This document shows, one piece after another, positions 1-8,620 of a stretch of DNA of 64,000 nucleotides; position 1 is the stretch's first letter; each line of letters begins with the position of its first letter. Origin of the DNA: Ulvibacterium marinum (GTDB lineage: Bacteria; Bacteroidota; Bacteroidia; Flavobacteriales; Flavobacteriaceae); contig NZ_RBCJ01000003.1 in NCBI RefSeq assembly GCF_003626755.1, positions 749,859 to 813,858 of the forward strand, written 5' to 3'. Under the pieces are notes generated by a model, which was not told the DNA's origin, searched no databases, and saw only the letters and a list, made by a program, of their open reading frames with translations. The position numbers and the translations under genes are program-made.

Positions 1-2
1 AT

Positions 3-383
3 CTAACGGTGACCCGGGTTTCGGACAAGAAACTTCCGCCCATGGATAAATCAGCGCGTATTCTGGAACGGGATACCTATTCCCATGAACAGATTAGTTT
101 TGGGTTTTGGGCAGGTGACGACAATATGCCGGAGCCCATGTATTATGCCTATACCTATCCCTCTCCGGAGGGCCTGGATGAAGAAACTTTGTTGCCGGAT
201 GCCGCAAAATGGGTAGAGAGCAATGGGAGCCCTATGGCCCTTTTGCGCTATGAAACGGTGAGGAATTCGGAAAATCCAAGGACCATGGTATTGGATTTTT
301 TGGAAAGTGCCTACCAAGCCGGTGCCAAACGGGCAAAATGGAATATTGCCGAATTAACGGTTCCTTCCTTGGAAGATATTTAA
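3..383 (+). CDS. DUF5996 family protein, C-terminal part (truncated by the window edge)
   Basis: The reading frame is open from the left edge, so the gene begins outside the window and only about the last 126 residues are seen. The GTG at 9 is in frame but is unlikely to be the true start. The segment with FGFWAGDD, PEPMYYAYTYPSPEG and FLESAYQAGAKRA resembles the C-terminal half of DUF5996 proteins, which are usually around 300 residues; their biochemical role is not known to me. It ends 52 bases before the AraC-type regulator on the same strand. The family call rests on motif memory, not on a search. Confidence 0.7.
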   Translation, partial: LTVTRVSDKKLPPMDKSARILERDTYSHEQISFGFWAGDDNMPEPMYYAYTYPSPEGLDEETLLPDAAKWVESNGSPMALLRYETVRNSENPRTMVLDFLESAYQAGAKRAKWNIAELTVPSLEDI

Positions 384-435
384 AACCAGCAACCGTTGAT
401 TTATAGTTTATGGCAGAGAAAATAGGCAGTTGTTC

Positions 436-1245
436 ATGAGGACCGCAATCAATACCTACAACAAGATTTCTCCATATGCCCATATAAAAATTGAGCCTTT
501 TGATGTCAATAAGCGGTATACCAAGCCCCACAGACACAATAAGTATTTGGAACTGGTTTATTTCAGGAAGGGTTCGGGTTTTCACCATATGGACCTTAAA
601 AGATACCGTATAGAACCGCCGGTAGTTTTTGTAATCCAAAAAGACCAGGTACACCATTGGGAAATCAATACCCTTCCCGAGGGATTCGTCATCATCATCA
701 AAGCGGAATTTTTGGAGAGGACCCTGGATAAAAAGATCAACCACCAACTTGGGCAGTTAAACCAGAAACAAGTTATTGATGTTGGGTCGGATCCTACCAT
801 CGATGGCCTCTTTGAACTACTGTGTCGGGAAACGAGGCAAAACACTTCAGGTCAAAACGAAGTAATCGAGGGATCCCTAAAGGCCTTATTGGCCAAGATA
901 CTGAGCTATGCCATAACGGAAAGCGCTCCCTCTATGGGAGACAAGCTATCCCAATTCAATGCCTATTTGGGAAAACAACTAAAAAACGACGTTTCGTACT
1001 ATGCTGAAATGCTCAATACGACTTCACAAAATTTAAATGCCCTTTGCCAAAAGGAATATTCAAAAACAGCCTCCAAGGTAATTGCCATACATATCATAAA
1101 AGAGGCAAAGCGCTTGTTGAACTTCACGGACCTTTCGGTTACCGAAATCGCTTTCAAATTAAATTTTAAGGATGTTTCCCATTTTGTGAAGTACTTTAAA
1201 CGGCACGAGGGCAAGACCCCGATTCAGTTCAAGAAACGGCAATGA
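436..1245 (+). CDS. AraC-family transcriptional regulator
   Basis: A 269-residue protein with an N-terminal cupin-like sensing half (HRHNKYLELVYFRKGSGFHH, then a segment about DQVHHW) and a C-terminal pair of helix-turn-helix motifs (about residues 185-268, ending SHFVKYFKRHEGKTPIQFKK). This layout is typical of AraC/XylS regulators that bind a small ligand. The ATG at 436 is preferred; an in-frame TTG at 430 would add only two residues. The gene lies 80 bases upstream of a large outer-membrane receptor on the same strand, so it may control that receptor, but no operator could be identified. Confidence 0.88.
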   Translation: MRTAINTYNKISPYAHIKIEPFDVNKRYTKPHRHNKYLELVYFRKGSGFHHMDLKRYRIEPPVVFVIQKDQVHHWEINTLPEGFVIIIKAEFLERTLDKKINHQLGQLNQKQVIDVGSDPTIDGLFELLCRETRQNTSGQNEVIEGSLKALLAKILSYAITESAPSMGDKLSQFNAYLGKQLKNDVSYYAEMLNTTSQNLNALCQKEYSKTASKVIAIHIIKEAKRLLNFTDLSVTEIAFKLNFKDVSHFVKYFKRHEGKTPIQFKKRQ

Positions 1246-1325
1246 TACCTTAACTTTTTCAAATACACCGTCAGACCTTATCGTCCTGGTGTAGCTTTGG
1301 CATTTAGCATACCTGTATTTTTCAA

Positions 1326-3800
1326 ATGAAGCTACGCCTGCGCATTCTGCCCATCTTACTTTTTATTTCACATTTTGCTTTTGCACAGATTACCGGAAAG
1401 ATTATTAACAGTGATAATGACAACCCTCTAGAATATGCTACAGCAGTTTTATATGATCAGGAAAATGGTGAACTGGTAACCGGGGTAATTACGGATGACG
1501 AAGGTGTCTTTACCCTAATCGACCTAAGAAGGGGCATGTACTATCTGGAGGTTTCCTTTATTGGCTTTGAAACCAAAACTATTCGTGATATACAATTCAA
1601 CGCCCGTACCGGTGTCAACAAACTTGGAATCATAACCCTTGACATTGGATCGAACCAATTAAATGAAGTGGTGGTACAGGCCGAAAGTGCCACGGTAATC
1701 AATAAGATAGATCGGCAGGTATTCGAGGCTTCCAAATTTCAGAACAGCCAAGGTGGAAATGTGACGGATGTGCTTAGAAACCTACCCTCGGTTGCCGTAA
1801 ATGGCTTGGGCGAGATCAGTGTACGCGGAAGTACCGGATTTGTACTATTGCTCAATGGAAAACCGATACAGGGTGATGCCACCGTTTTGTTAAATCAACT
1901 CCCAGCAAATTCGGTGGAAAGGGTAGAAGTGATTACAGCGCCCTCAGCGAAATATGACCCGGAGGGAAAAGCAGGCATCTTGAACATCATTATGCAAAAA
2001 GAGGCTGTGGCCGGTACTTTTACACAAATAAATATCAGGGCCGGTCTGCCCTCAATAGAACCCTATGATAACGCCGAATCCGCCCGACGCTATGGTTTGG
2101 ATGCTACCTACAATGTCCGAAAGGAAAAATGGAACTTTTCCTTTGGCGCCAACTATCAGCGAAACGATCTGGCCGGGAGACGGGAAGGGGATGTCTTTAC
2201 GATTATCAACGATACGCTTACCCGTTTTCCCTCCGATGGGGAACGCAGTTTTGATGAGATTAACTACAGCGGAAGATTTACGGTAGATTATCAGCCCGAT
2301 ACGCTCAATATAGTTTCCCTGGGATTTTATGCCGGAAAGCGGCAAAAGGACAGAACAGCGGATATCCTGTATTTTGATAACCATGCCATTACCCCTGCCA
2401 ATGGTACGGAGCGTTTGTATACCTTTCAATATTTCAATGAAAACCTTAGGGAACGAAAAGGGGACTTCATTTTGGGAAGTCTGGATTACGCACATACCTT
2501 TCAGGACCGCTCCAAATTATCGGCTTCACTATTATACGAATACACCTTATTGGGCGGGCCCACAAAGAATCGAAATTTGGGTTTTCCAAATACGGACTTT
2601 GTATATCAAGATGAATTTAATACCAATGACAACCCCTTAAACGGGTTTCGTTTTCAACTGGATTATGCCTGGAAACCCTTCGCTTTTGGAACTTTGGAAA
2701 CGGGATATCAGTATCGGATATTGGATCATACCGGGGATTTTGTCTATGAACGGCGTAATAACACTACTGGCGCGTTCGAACTGGTACCGGAATTCTCCAG
2801 CGAAGTGGATTTAACACGAAGTATTCACTCCACCTATGCCCAGCTTACCGGAAAAAAGGGAAAATGGGACTATGCCGCCGGAATTCGGATGGAGGCCATG
2901 GATCGCGATTTTGGCCTTAAGGACAAGAACAACACTATAGATACCACCTATACCTACAATTTTGTAAAACCCTTTCCTTCCGCCTCCCTACAATACGAGC
3001 TAAATGAACGCACTCATATCAAGGCGGCCTACAGCAAGCGCATTGAGCGGACCACTACCTTTAAAATGAACCCCTTTCCAGAAAGGGAGCACTCCGAGAC
3101 CCTGGAACAAGGTGATGCCACACTGCTCCCGGAGTTTATCGACTTGGTGGAACTGGGTGTCACCAAAAATTTTAAGGGTAATCATTCCCTGTTCGCTACG
3201 GCCTATTTTAGAAACGTGGAGAATTTAGTGAATCGGGTAAACACGGTTTTTAACGATACCATTTTAAACCGTATTTATTCCAATGTAGGACGAGGTCGTT
3301 CCGTGGGTATGGAAGTAGGCGGTCAATTTAAACCTACTAAAAATTGGTCCAACTTCGTCGGAGGTAATTTTTATAGCTATGATATCGCAGGCACCTTTGA
3401 TAACAGAGCGCTCAATACCAATAGCTTTGTCTATTCCATCAATGCGAATAGCACCTATACTTTCTCGTCCACCACATCGCTACAGTTTACCTTTAATTAT
3501 TTGTCGGCACAAAATACGGCTCAAGGTGAGGATTCCCGTTTTTATTCGCCTAATCTTACGTTTCGAAAAACCTTTTTGGACAATCGGTTGGTGGCCACGG
3601 TACAATGGCAAAATATGGATATGGGTCTCCTGGATACCAATGAACAACGCATTACGACCCAAAGGCCCGGGGAGTTTTTTACGACCACCAATTATGTTTA
3701 TGAAGTGGATATGATCTTGCTCAATCTAAGTTATTCCTTCAATAAGAATACCAACAAGGCCAAGTTCATTGAAAGTGAATTTGGCAAACGGGAGTTTTAG
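1326..3800 (+). CDS. Outer-membrane beta-barrel receptor (TonB-dependent receptor-like)
   Basis: An 824-residue protein with a signal peptide (MKLRLRILPILLFISHFAFA), a carboxypeptidase-regulatory-like beta-sandwich at about 20-105 (ITGKIINSDNDNPLEYA, then YYLEVSFIGFETK), a plug-like region at about 110-220 (NVTDVLRNLPSVAVNGLGEI, SVRGSTGFVLLLNGKPI, SVERVEVITAPSAKYDPEG) and a long beta-barrel with alternating aromatic strands to the C-terminus. This is the architecture of Bacteroidota outer-membrane beta-barrel family 3 / TonB-dependent receptors. No SusD-like partner follows, so a glycan-uptake role is not supported, and the substrate is unknown. A two-module ABC permease starts 109 bases downstream. 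Confidence 0.88.
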   Translation: MKLRLRILPILLFISHFAFAQITGKIINSDNDNPLEYATAVLYDQENGELVTGVITDDEGVFTLIDLRRGMYYLEVSFIGFETKTIRDIQFNARTGVNKLGIITLDIGSNQLNEVVVQAESATVINKIDRQVFEASKFQNSQGGNVTDVLRNLPSVAVNGLGEISVRGSTGFVLLLNGKPIQGDATVLLNQLPANSVERVEVITAPSAKYDPEGKAGILNIIMQKEAVAGTFTQINIRAGLPSIEPYDNAESARRYGLDATYNVRKEKWNFSFGANYQRNDLAGRREGDVFTIINDTLTRFPSDGERSFDEINYSGRFTVDYQPDTLNIVSLGFYAGKRQKDRTADILYFDNHAITPANGTERLYTFQYFNENLRERKGDFILGSLDYAHTFQDRSKLSASLLYEYTLLGGPTKNRNLGFPNTDFVYQDEFNTNDNPLNGFRFQLDYAWKPFAFGTLETGYQYRILDHTGDFVYERRNNTTGAFELVPEFSSEVDLTRSIHSTYAQLTGKKGKWDYAAGIRMEAMDRDFGLKDKNNTIDTTYTYNFVKPFPSASLQYELNERTHIKAAYSKRIERTTTFKMNPFPEREHSETLEQGDATLLPEFIDLVELGVTKNFKGNHSLFATAYFRNVENLVNRVNTVFNDTILNRIYSNVGRGRSVGMEVGGQFKPTKNWSNFVGGNFYSYDIAGTFDNRALNTNSFVYSINANSTYTFSSTTSLQFTFNYLSAQNTAQGEDSRFYSPNLTFRKTFLDNRLVATVQWQNMDMGLLDTNEQRITTQRPGEFFTTTNYVYEVDMILLNLSYSFNKNTNKAKFIESEFGKREF

Positions 3801-3909
3801 TTTCCAAATCCCGCCTTGCTCCGCTGTCTGAAATTCCTAAGCGTACCTTCGGTTCATATAGTTTGGAATTCGTAATTTAAAGGACCATAAACTTCAAAAT
3901 CCAAGGATT

Positions 3910-6258
3910 ATGATCAAGAATGGGTTTAGAATCGGTCTGCGTATTTTGTTCAAGTACCGACTCTATACGGGAATCAGTCTTGTTGGCTTGGCAATCGCCA
4001 TAGCCTCGGTTTGGTTCATAGCCAACTATGTCACCAACTCCTATGGATATGATGCGTATCAAAATAATGCCCATCGAATCCATAGGCTAAGCATGCAAAT
4101 TACCGCCGGGGGCAATACCGACCGTTATGCTACCACCGGAAAACCCTTGGGCAGTGTATTGGCGGAGAACTATTCTGGTATCGACAACCACGCGCGGCTG
4201 ACTTTTCAGGGGAATACGGTAGTGCGGGTGAACGATGAACTTTTTAAGGAAAATGGTTTTTTTAAAACTAACTCGGAGGCCTTGGAAGTATTTACTTTCG
4301 ACTTCATTTCAGGAAATACAAATACCCCGGTATTAGATCCAAATTCGATTCTGTTATCCAGGTCTTTGGCCGAAAAGTATTTTGGGGGTACTGAAGTTGT
4401 AAACAAACCGATTACAATCGAGGACCATGCCTATACTATACAAGGCGTGTATGAGGATTGGCCCAAGAATTCGCATGTGAATCCCAAGGCTTTATTGTAT
4501 TCGGAAGGCCTTGCGGCCGATTATGAACTACAGGAATGGTTTAATCTGGAGCATTATACCTATGTGCTTCTCGATGGTTCCATGGACCTGAAAGACTTGG
4601 ATAACCAACTGGCCCAGATGACCACCGAACATCTAAAACCGGGTCTGGAAGGATCCGGGGTGGATATACAATTCTTGGCCCAACCCCTTAAATGCCTTTA
4701 TTTTGCACCCGCATTGATTGATGATGTGCCCAAGGGCAACGCCAAATATGTCTATGCGCTTTTATTCGCGGGCGTTTTGGTGCTACTGATCGCCGGCCTT
4801 AATTCCATTAATCTGTCCCTGACGCAATCCACCCGACGTACCAAGGAGATTCAACTGAAAAAAATGCTCGGCATATCCCGCGGACAATTGGTATTGCAGA
4901 GCGCTATGGAATCCGGCATTATGACGGTGTTGGTGCTCTTGGTTGCCGGAATTCTGGTGCTGGCCTTTAACAACACCTATTTTCAATATTCGGGTTTTCA
5001 GGCTTTGGATGTAACCAACCAGTGGCTTCTTCTACTCTTTATTCCCTTGATTACCTTTGGTTTTGGATTATTGGGAACGAGTTACTCCGGGGTGTACCTA
5101 TCCTTTTCCAATACTTTGGTGAATACAAAGAAACCCTCGGTCAATACCTTTAAAAAAGTGCTGCTCGGATTTCAGTTTACCATAGCGTCGATTATCATTA
5201 TTGCAACGCTTACGATGAACCAGCAGATCGATTTTATGAAAAACAAGGATTTGGGTTTTTCCAAGGAACAGGTCATGATCGTTGACCTTCCAGGAAACGA
5301 AGAATTCAAAGACAAGCACATCCAATTTCGGGAACGGGTGAAGAGCTTTCCAACCATCCAAAGTGCCTCCTTGATTGGGGGTGGAGCCCTACCGGGCGAG
5401 GAGAACGGAAAGGAGATTTTTCAGGTAACCGTTGAGGGGAAAGAAGTGGAAAAGATCTTTAACTTTTATCGGGTGGATGAGAATTTTAGCGAGCTCCTGG
5501 AGCTCCAATTGGCCCTGGGCCGAAACTTTGAAGCCGACCGTCCCAGTGACCAAGAGGATGCCGTATTGATCAACCAGGCTTTGGCTCAATCGCTACAATG
5601 GGACAACCCCTTGGGCCAAACGATACAGTATTATGGTAAGCCCAGAACAGTGATCGGGGTGGTGCAAAATTTTCATAACACATCCCTTCATAATGCCATA
5701 GAGCCCATAGTGTTTATTTATGACGAGGCCTATGCCACCAAGTTGCTCGTAAAAACGGCCGTGGGCAACGTGGGTCTGGTGGAGACGGCCTGGACGGATT
5801 TTTTCCCCAATACCCCTTTTGCGCTGTCCCATTTTGATCAATTTATCGAGGCCATGTATACCCAGGAGGATGATTTGGCCAAGTTATTGGGCTTCTTTTC
5901 CTTGGTATCCCTGAGCCTTTGTTGTATGGGGCTTTTCGCCATTTTCTCCTTGCACTTGCTGCAAAAGACCAAGGAATTAAGTATCAGGAAAGTATTGGGG
6001 GCCAACGCCTGGCATCTCATACGGACTACGACCCAAAGTTATGTGGGGGTTGCTGTACTGGCTATGGCTACGGCAATACCAGTGGCTTGGTATCTTATGG
6101 AAAACTGGCTCAGCGGGTTTAGCTATCGGATATCCGTGGATGCCTTGGTCTTTATCGGGGCCGCTGTTTTGATTTTAGGCATGAGCGGACTTACATTGTT
6201 GTACCATATTTTGAAATCCGTCCGCGTGAATCCCGTAACGGCTTTACAATCCGAATAG
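3910..6258 (+). CDS. ABC transporter permease with two FtsX/MacB modules
   Basis: A 782-residue membrane protein with an N-terminal transmembrane helix (about 20-45), a periplasmic MacB core-like segment (about 50-265), three helices at about 280-395, then a second copy of the plan: a helix at about 415-440, a periplasmic segment to about 650, and three helices from about 670 to the end. The segment ELSIRKVLGANAWHLIR is the conserved cytoplasmic loop of FtsX-type permeases, and RTKEIQLKKMLGISRGQL is its counterpart in the first half. Such proteins work with a separate ATPase in mechanotransmission or efflux. No ATPase gene is adjacent, so the partner must be encoded elsewhere. Confidence 0.88.
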   Translation: MIKNGFRIGLRILFKYRLYTGISLVGLAIAIASVWFIANYVTNSYGYDAYQNNAHRIHRLSMQITAGGNTDRYATTGKPLGSVLAENYSGIDNHARLTFQGNTVVRVNDELFKENGFFKTNSEALEVFTFDFISGNTNTPVLDPNSILLSRSLAEKYFGGTEVVNKPITIEDHAYTIQGVYEDWPKNSHVNPKALLYSEGLAADYELQEWFNLEHYTYVLLDGSMDLKDLDNQLAQMTTEHLKPGLEGSGVDIQFLAQPLKCLYFAPALIDDVPKGNAKYVYALLFAGVLVLLIAGLNSINLSLTQSTRRTKEIQLKKMLGISRGQLVLQSAMESGIMTVLVLLVAGILVLAFNNTYFQYSGFQALDVTNQWLLLLFIPLITFGFGLLGTSYSGVYLSFSNTLVNTKKPSVNTFKKVLLGFQFTIASIIIIATLTMNQQIDFMKNKDLGFSKEQVMIVDLPGNEEFKDKHIQFRERVKSFPTIQSASLIGGGALPGEENGKEIFQVTVEGKEVEKIFNFYRVDENFSELLELQLALGRNFEADRPSDQEDAVLINQALAQSLQWDNPLGQTIQYYGKPRTVIGVVQNFHNTSLHNAIEPIVFIYDEAYATKLLVKTAVGNVGLVETAWTDFFPNTPFALSHFDQFIEAMYTQEDDLAKLLGFFSLVSLSLCCMGLFAIFSLHLLQKTKELSIRKVLGANAWHLIRTTTQSYVGVAVLAMATAIPVAWYLMENWLSGFSYRISVDALVFIGAAVLILGMSGLTLLYHILKSVRVNPVTALQSE

Positions 6259-6268
6259 AGATTACCCA

Positions 6269-6318
6269 CGGCATTCGTAAGGACAGGATATAGGATAATA
6301 AACAATTGTTGTACAACA
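6269..6318 (+). repeat. Intergenic repeat copy R5 (5'-truncated)
   Basis: Contains GCATTCGTAAGGACAGGATA followed by an AT-rich stretch and the end sequence AATTGTTGTACAAC. It matches the 3' half of the repeat family described at 8480-8613. It lies between the conserved permease gene and the first cassette-like gene, and the HAD-like gene starts seven bases after it. The 5' half found in full copies is missing. Confidence 0.7.
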
Positions 6319-6324
6319 TTTAAA

Positions 6325-6786
6325 ATGAACATAAGCTTTGACCTTGATAGTACATTAATTCCGAATGGAAAGGAATTCGAAACTGAGAAACTTGGTGGAT
6401 TTGCAAGACTGTTTGGAATTGAAGAAATACGGAAAGGAACAGCAGAATTAATTACGGAATTACAAAATCAGGGAAATAAGGTCCATATTTACACAACTTC
6501 ATTTCGGACCAAAGGAAAAATAAGACGGATTTTAAAATATTACGGAATAAAGGTTGACCGAATTGTTAATCAGGAGGAAAATCAACATGTTTTAAAATCT
6601 CGAAATATAAACGCGTCAAAGTATCCAACGGCTTTCGGGTTTGATATTCATATTGATGATTCAAAAGGTATTGAAATGGAATCTGAACGATATAACTTTA
6701 GAGTAATTATTGTTGAGCCGACAGACAAGAATTGGATTGATAAAATTAAAAACGAATTGAAAACGTTGCATGGAGCGATCGACTAA
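6325..6786 (+). CDS. HAD-like phosphatase, small
   Basis: A 153-residue protein beginning MNISFDLDSTLIP, which carries the HAD motif I (DxDxT/S) at residues 6-10. Motif II is plausibly in HIYTTSFR (Thr/Ser after a beta-strand), and the acidic motif IV is FDIHIDDSKG near residue 115. HAD enzymes form an aspartyl-phosphate intermediate and act on small phosphorylated compounds in the cytoplasm; the substrate cannot be inferred. The gene is AT-rich compared with the permease before it. Its stop codon lies inside the next repeat copy (R4), so its last residues are encoded by repeat sequence. Confidence 0.75.
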   Translation: MNISFDLDSTLIPNGKEFETEKLGGFARLFGIEEIRKGTAELITELQNQGNKVHIYTTSFRTKGKIRRILKYYGIKVDRIVNQEENQHVLKSRNINASKYPTAFGFDIHIDDSKGIEMESERYNFRVIIVEPTDKNWIDKIKNELKTLHGAID

Positions 6787-6850
6787 AAAAATACTACATT
6801 CGTAAGGATAGGATATATGATCAATGATCATATACAATTGTTATGGCGCA
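6774..6850 (+). repeat. Intergenic repeat copy R4 (5' end fused to a gene)
   Basis: Includes AGCGATCGACT, then ACTACATTCGTAAGGATAGG and a perfect palindrome, TATATGATC and GATCATATA separated by AAT, then ACAATTGTTATGGCGCA. It aligns along its whole length with the 3' two thirds of the full copies. The upstream HAD-like gene ends within it, and the upstream candidate ATG (6843) of the following lipoprotein gene lies in its terminal bases. Confidence 0.75.
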
Positions 6851-6857
6851 TTCAAAA

Positions 6858-7595
6858 ATGAGATTATCTTCCATCGTTCTAATCATTCTCGTTCTGATGA
6901 CAAGCGGTTGTGTTTCAGATAAAAAAAAATCTGACAACCACCCGTCAAGGTATTTCATTGAGAATAAGTTAAGTTTCTTTGACCCTTACGAAATAACTTA
7001 TGCTGACCACAAATATCGAGGCTACACCTACGAGACATGGCTGAGAAAGCCCAATAACTTGGAAATGCTCCATGAGACATTCAAAAAAATTGGCTATAAG
7101 AAACTTATATCCGACTACGACTTAACGTCAAATCCCTGCTTGCTTTGGAGTTATGTAAAGCGACCACTAAACCACATCATTGATAGTTTGGTCATCACTT
7201 ACCCTCTTGATATCATCGAAGCGAAGTATTATCGAGAGTTTTGGCAGCGCAGAAAAAAAGAGAATAATGACCAGGTTGTTTTTAAAATACTACAAGAACT
7301 AGCCGAAATCCTTCTTAAGGACAAACCTGTTGAATACAATAACGATTTGGTCAACGATACACTTTACAACTTGGTGTACATGGAGAGGGTTAGACAAAAC
7401 CCGACTGAAGAACAAGCCCGACAGGACTTCGATTACCTAAAGAAAATTGGAATGCACGGTTCGGCATACAACCTACTTTACGAGAATACGAGCTACAAGG
7501 AAATTGACTGGGACAAAGACAAACTTTCAAAAGAGTTGCAGACTGATAATAAACGATGTTGTCCAAGAGTATGGATTAGTGACAATACAAAATGA
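6858..7595 (+). CDS. Predicted lipoprotein of unknown function
   Basis: About 245 residues from the ATG at 6858, beginning with a lipoprotein signal (MRLSSIVLIILVLMTSGC; lipobox Cys at residue 18). An in-frame ATG at 6843 would add five residues, but it falls inside the end of repeat R4, so 6858 is preferred. The mature part is charged and mostly helical in appearance, with many Lys, Asp and Tyr, and no family was recognised. The stop TGA overlaps an ATG at 7592. The gene belongs to the AT-rich same-strand set separated by the repeat family. Confidence 0.7.
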   Translation: MRLSSIVLIILVLMTSGCVSDKKKSDNHPSRYFIENKLSFFDPYEITYADHKYRGYTYETWLRKPNNLEMLHETFKKIGYKKLISDYDLTSNPCLLWSYVKRPLNHIIDSLVITYPLDIIEAKYYREFWQRRKKENNDQVVFKILQELAEILLKDKPVEYNNDLVNDTLYNLVYMERVRQNPTEEQARQDFDYLKKIGMHGSAYNLLYENTSYKEIDWDKDKLSKELQTDNKRCCPRVWISDNTK

Positions 7596-7681
7596 CAGGA
7601 AAAAGCGACACCACAACAATAGCTATAATCCATCCCGAGTTTCAGGACAAAATCATAGACAAGGCCATCGGCAACAATTTA

Positions 7682-8473
7682 ATGAACCGAATACTGGGAT
7701 TCATATTACTTCTATTAATTTCAGTTTTGTCTTTTGGACAAGAAAAGGATTTCTACGATTTGGATAATTCGTATCACGAAATTTTTAAAAATAATAAAGT
7801 AAAATCATTAAAAGTTTTGCGAAAAGACTTTGATAAAATCGGAGATATAAAAGAAAAGTACATTGAGTTAATTCAAAACTTTGCTAGAAACGGAGATATT
7901 GTCTGGGAAAAAGAATTTTACGATGACTCAACTGCGGCTTGGGAAGTCAACTACAAGTATAATGAACAACATCAAACTACTCGAACTGAATGGACTTGGC
8001 TAGACGAAGATGACCAAGAACTTACCGAATATGAGTATGATTCCGATAATAGACTTATCAAAAGTCGAGATTATTATAAGAGTTCAAACTCAACTGAATT
8101 TATATTGGAAGAATGCCAAAACTATTTTTACAAAAACAATCGAATTAGCAAAGTAACTAACCTAGAGAACGAAATAGAATCCTATTACAAAAAGAAAGGA
8201 AAAGTGATATTTGGATATACGGCTGATAATAAACTAAAGTATAAATATAAAAATGGTGAATTTGTCTATCAAAATTTAGATTCAATCATTTTTCAATACA
8301 AAAGAAATAGAATTGGTCAGATTTTAAAGACCAGGAAAACAGATAAAACAGGTACTATTCTAAGCAACACTGCTTACGAATATTCAAATGGACTTTTAAT
8401 GAAAGTGGTAGCTAAAGATGGAAATGGAAATTTGATGCGAGAAGAGGAATATCATTATGAGTATTATAAATAA
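7682..8473 (+). CDS. Exported protein with YD/MORN-like repeats, function unknown
   Basis: The frame is open from an ATG at 7592, but the ATG at 7682 begins a clear signal peptide (MNRILGFILLLLISVLSFG), so that start is preferred and gives 263 residues. The mature part has repeating units of about 20-25 residues rich in Tyr, Asp, Asn and Lys (for example YEYDSDNRLIKSRDYY and YEYSNGLLMKVVAKDGNGN), similar to RHS/YD-type or MORN-like repeats in exported Bacteroidota proteins. It ends just before the full repeat copy R1. Its role is unknown. The 90 bases between the lipoprotein stop and this start carry no recognised repeat. Confidence 0.65.
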   Translation: MNRILGFILLLLISVLSFGQEKDFYDLDNSYHEIFKNNKVKSLKVLRKDFDKIGDIKEKYIELIQNFARNGDIVWEKEFYDDSTAAWEVNYKYNEQHQTTRTEWTWLDEDDQELTEYEYDSDNRLIKSRDYYKSSNSTEFILEECQNYFYKNNRISKVTNLENEIESYYKKKGKVIFGYTADNKLKYKYKNGEFVYQNLDSIIFQYKRNRIGQILKTRKTDKTGTILSNTAYEYSNGLLMKVVAKDGNGNLMREEEYHYEYYK

Positions 8474-8479
8474 AAAACT

Positions 8480-8613
8480 ACTGCCAACCATGGTAACCAT
8501 CGCCCAAAATGTAGATGTACCGGCTGGGGTAATCGACTGAAAAAATGTTACATTCGTGAGGATAAGATAATAGGGATATATGATAAATGATCATATGCAA
8601 TTGTGGTAAGCAA
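8480..8613 (+). repeat. Intergenic repeat copy R1 (full length)
   Basis: The reference copy of the repeat family. In order it has an outer end TGCCAACCA, a segment CGCCCAAAATGTAGATGTAC, GGCTGGGGTAATCGACTG, ACATTCGTGAGGATAAGATA, an AT-rich near-palindrome around ATAAATGATCATAT, and the closing end TGGTAAGCA. The two ends are imperfect inverted repeats of each other (7 of 9 positions). AATGTA and TACATT inside it can also pair. The serine hydrolase gene begins eight bases later. Confidence 0.8.
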
Positions 8614-8620
8614 TTAGATA

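Noticed and set aside
7592-7681. Start of the exported repeat protein at ATG 7592.
   Set aside because: The first 30 residues do not resemble a signal peptide; the internal ATG at 7682 begins a complete one.
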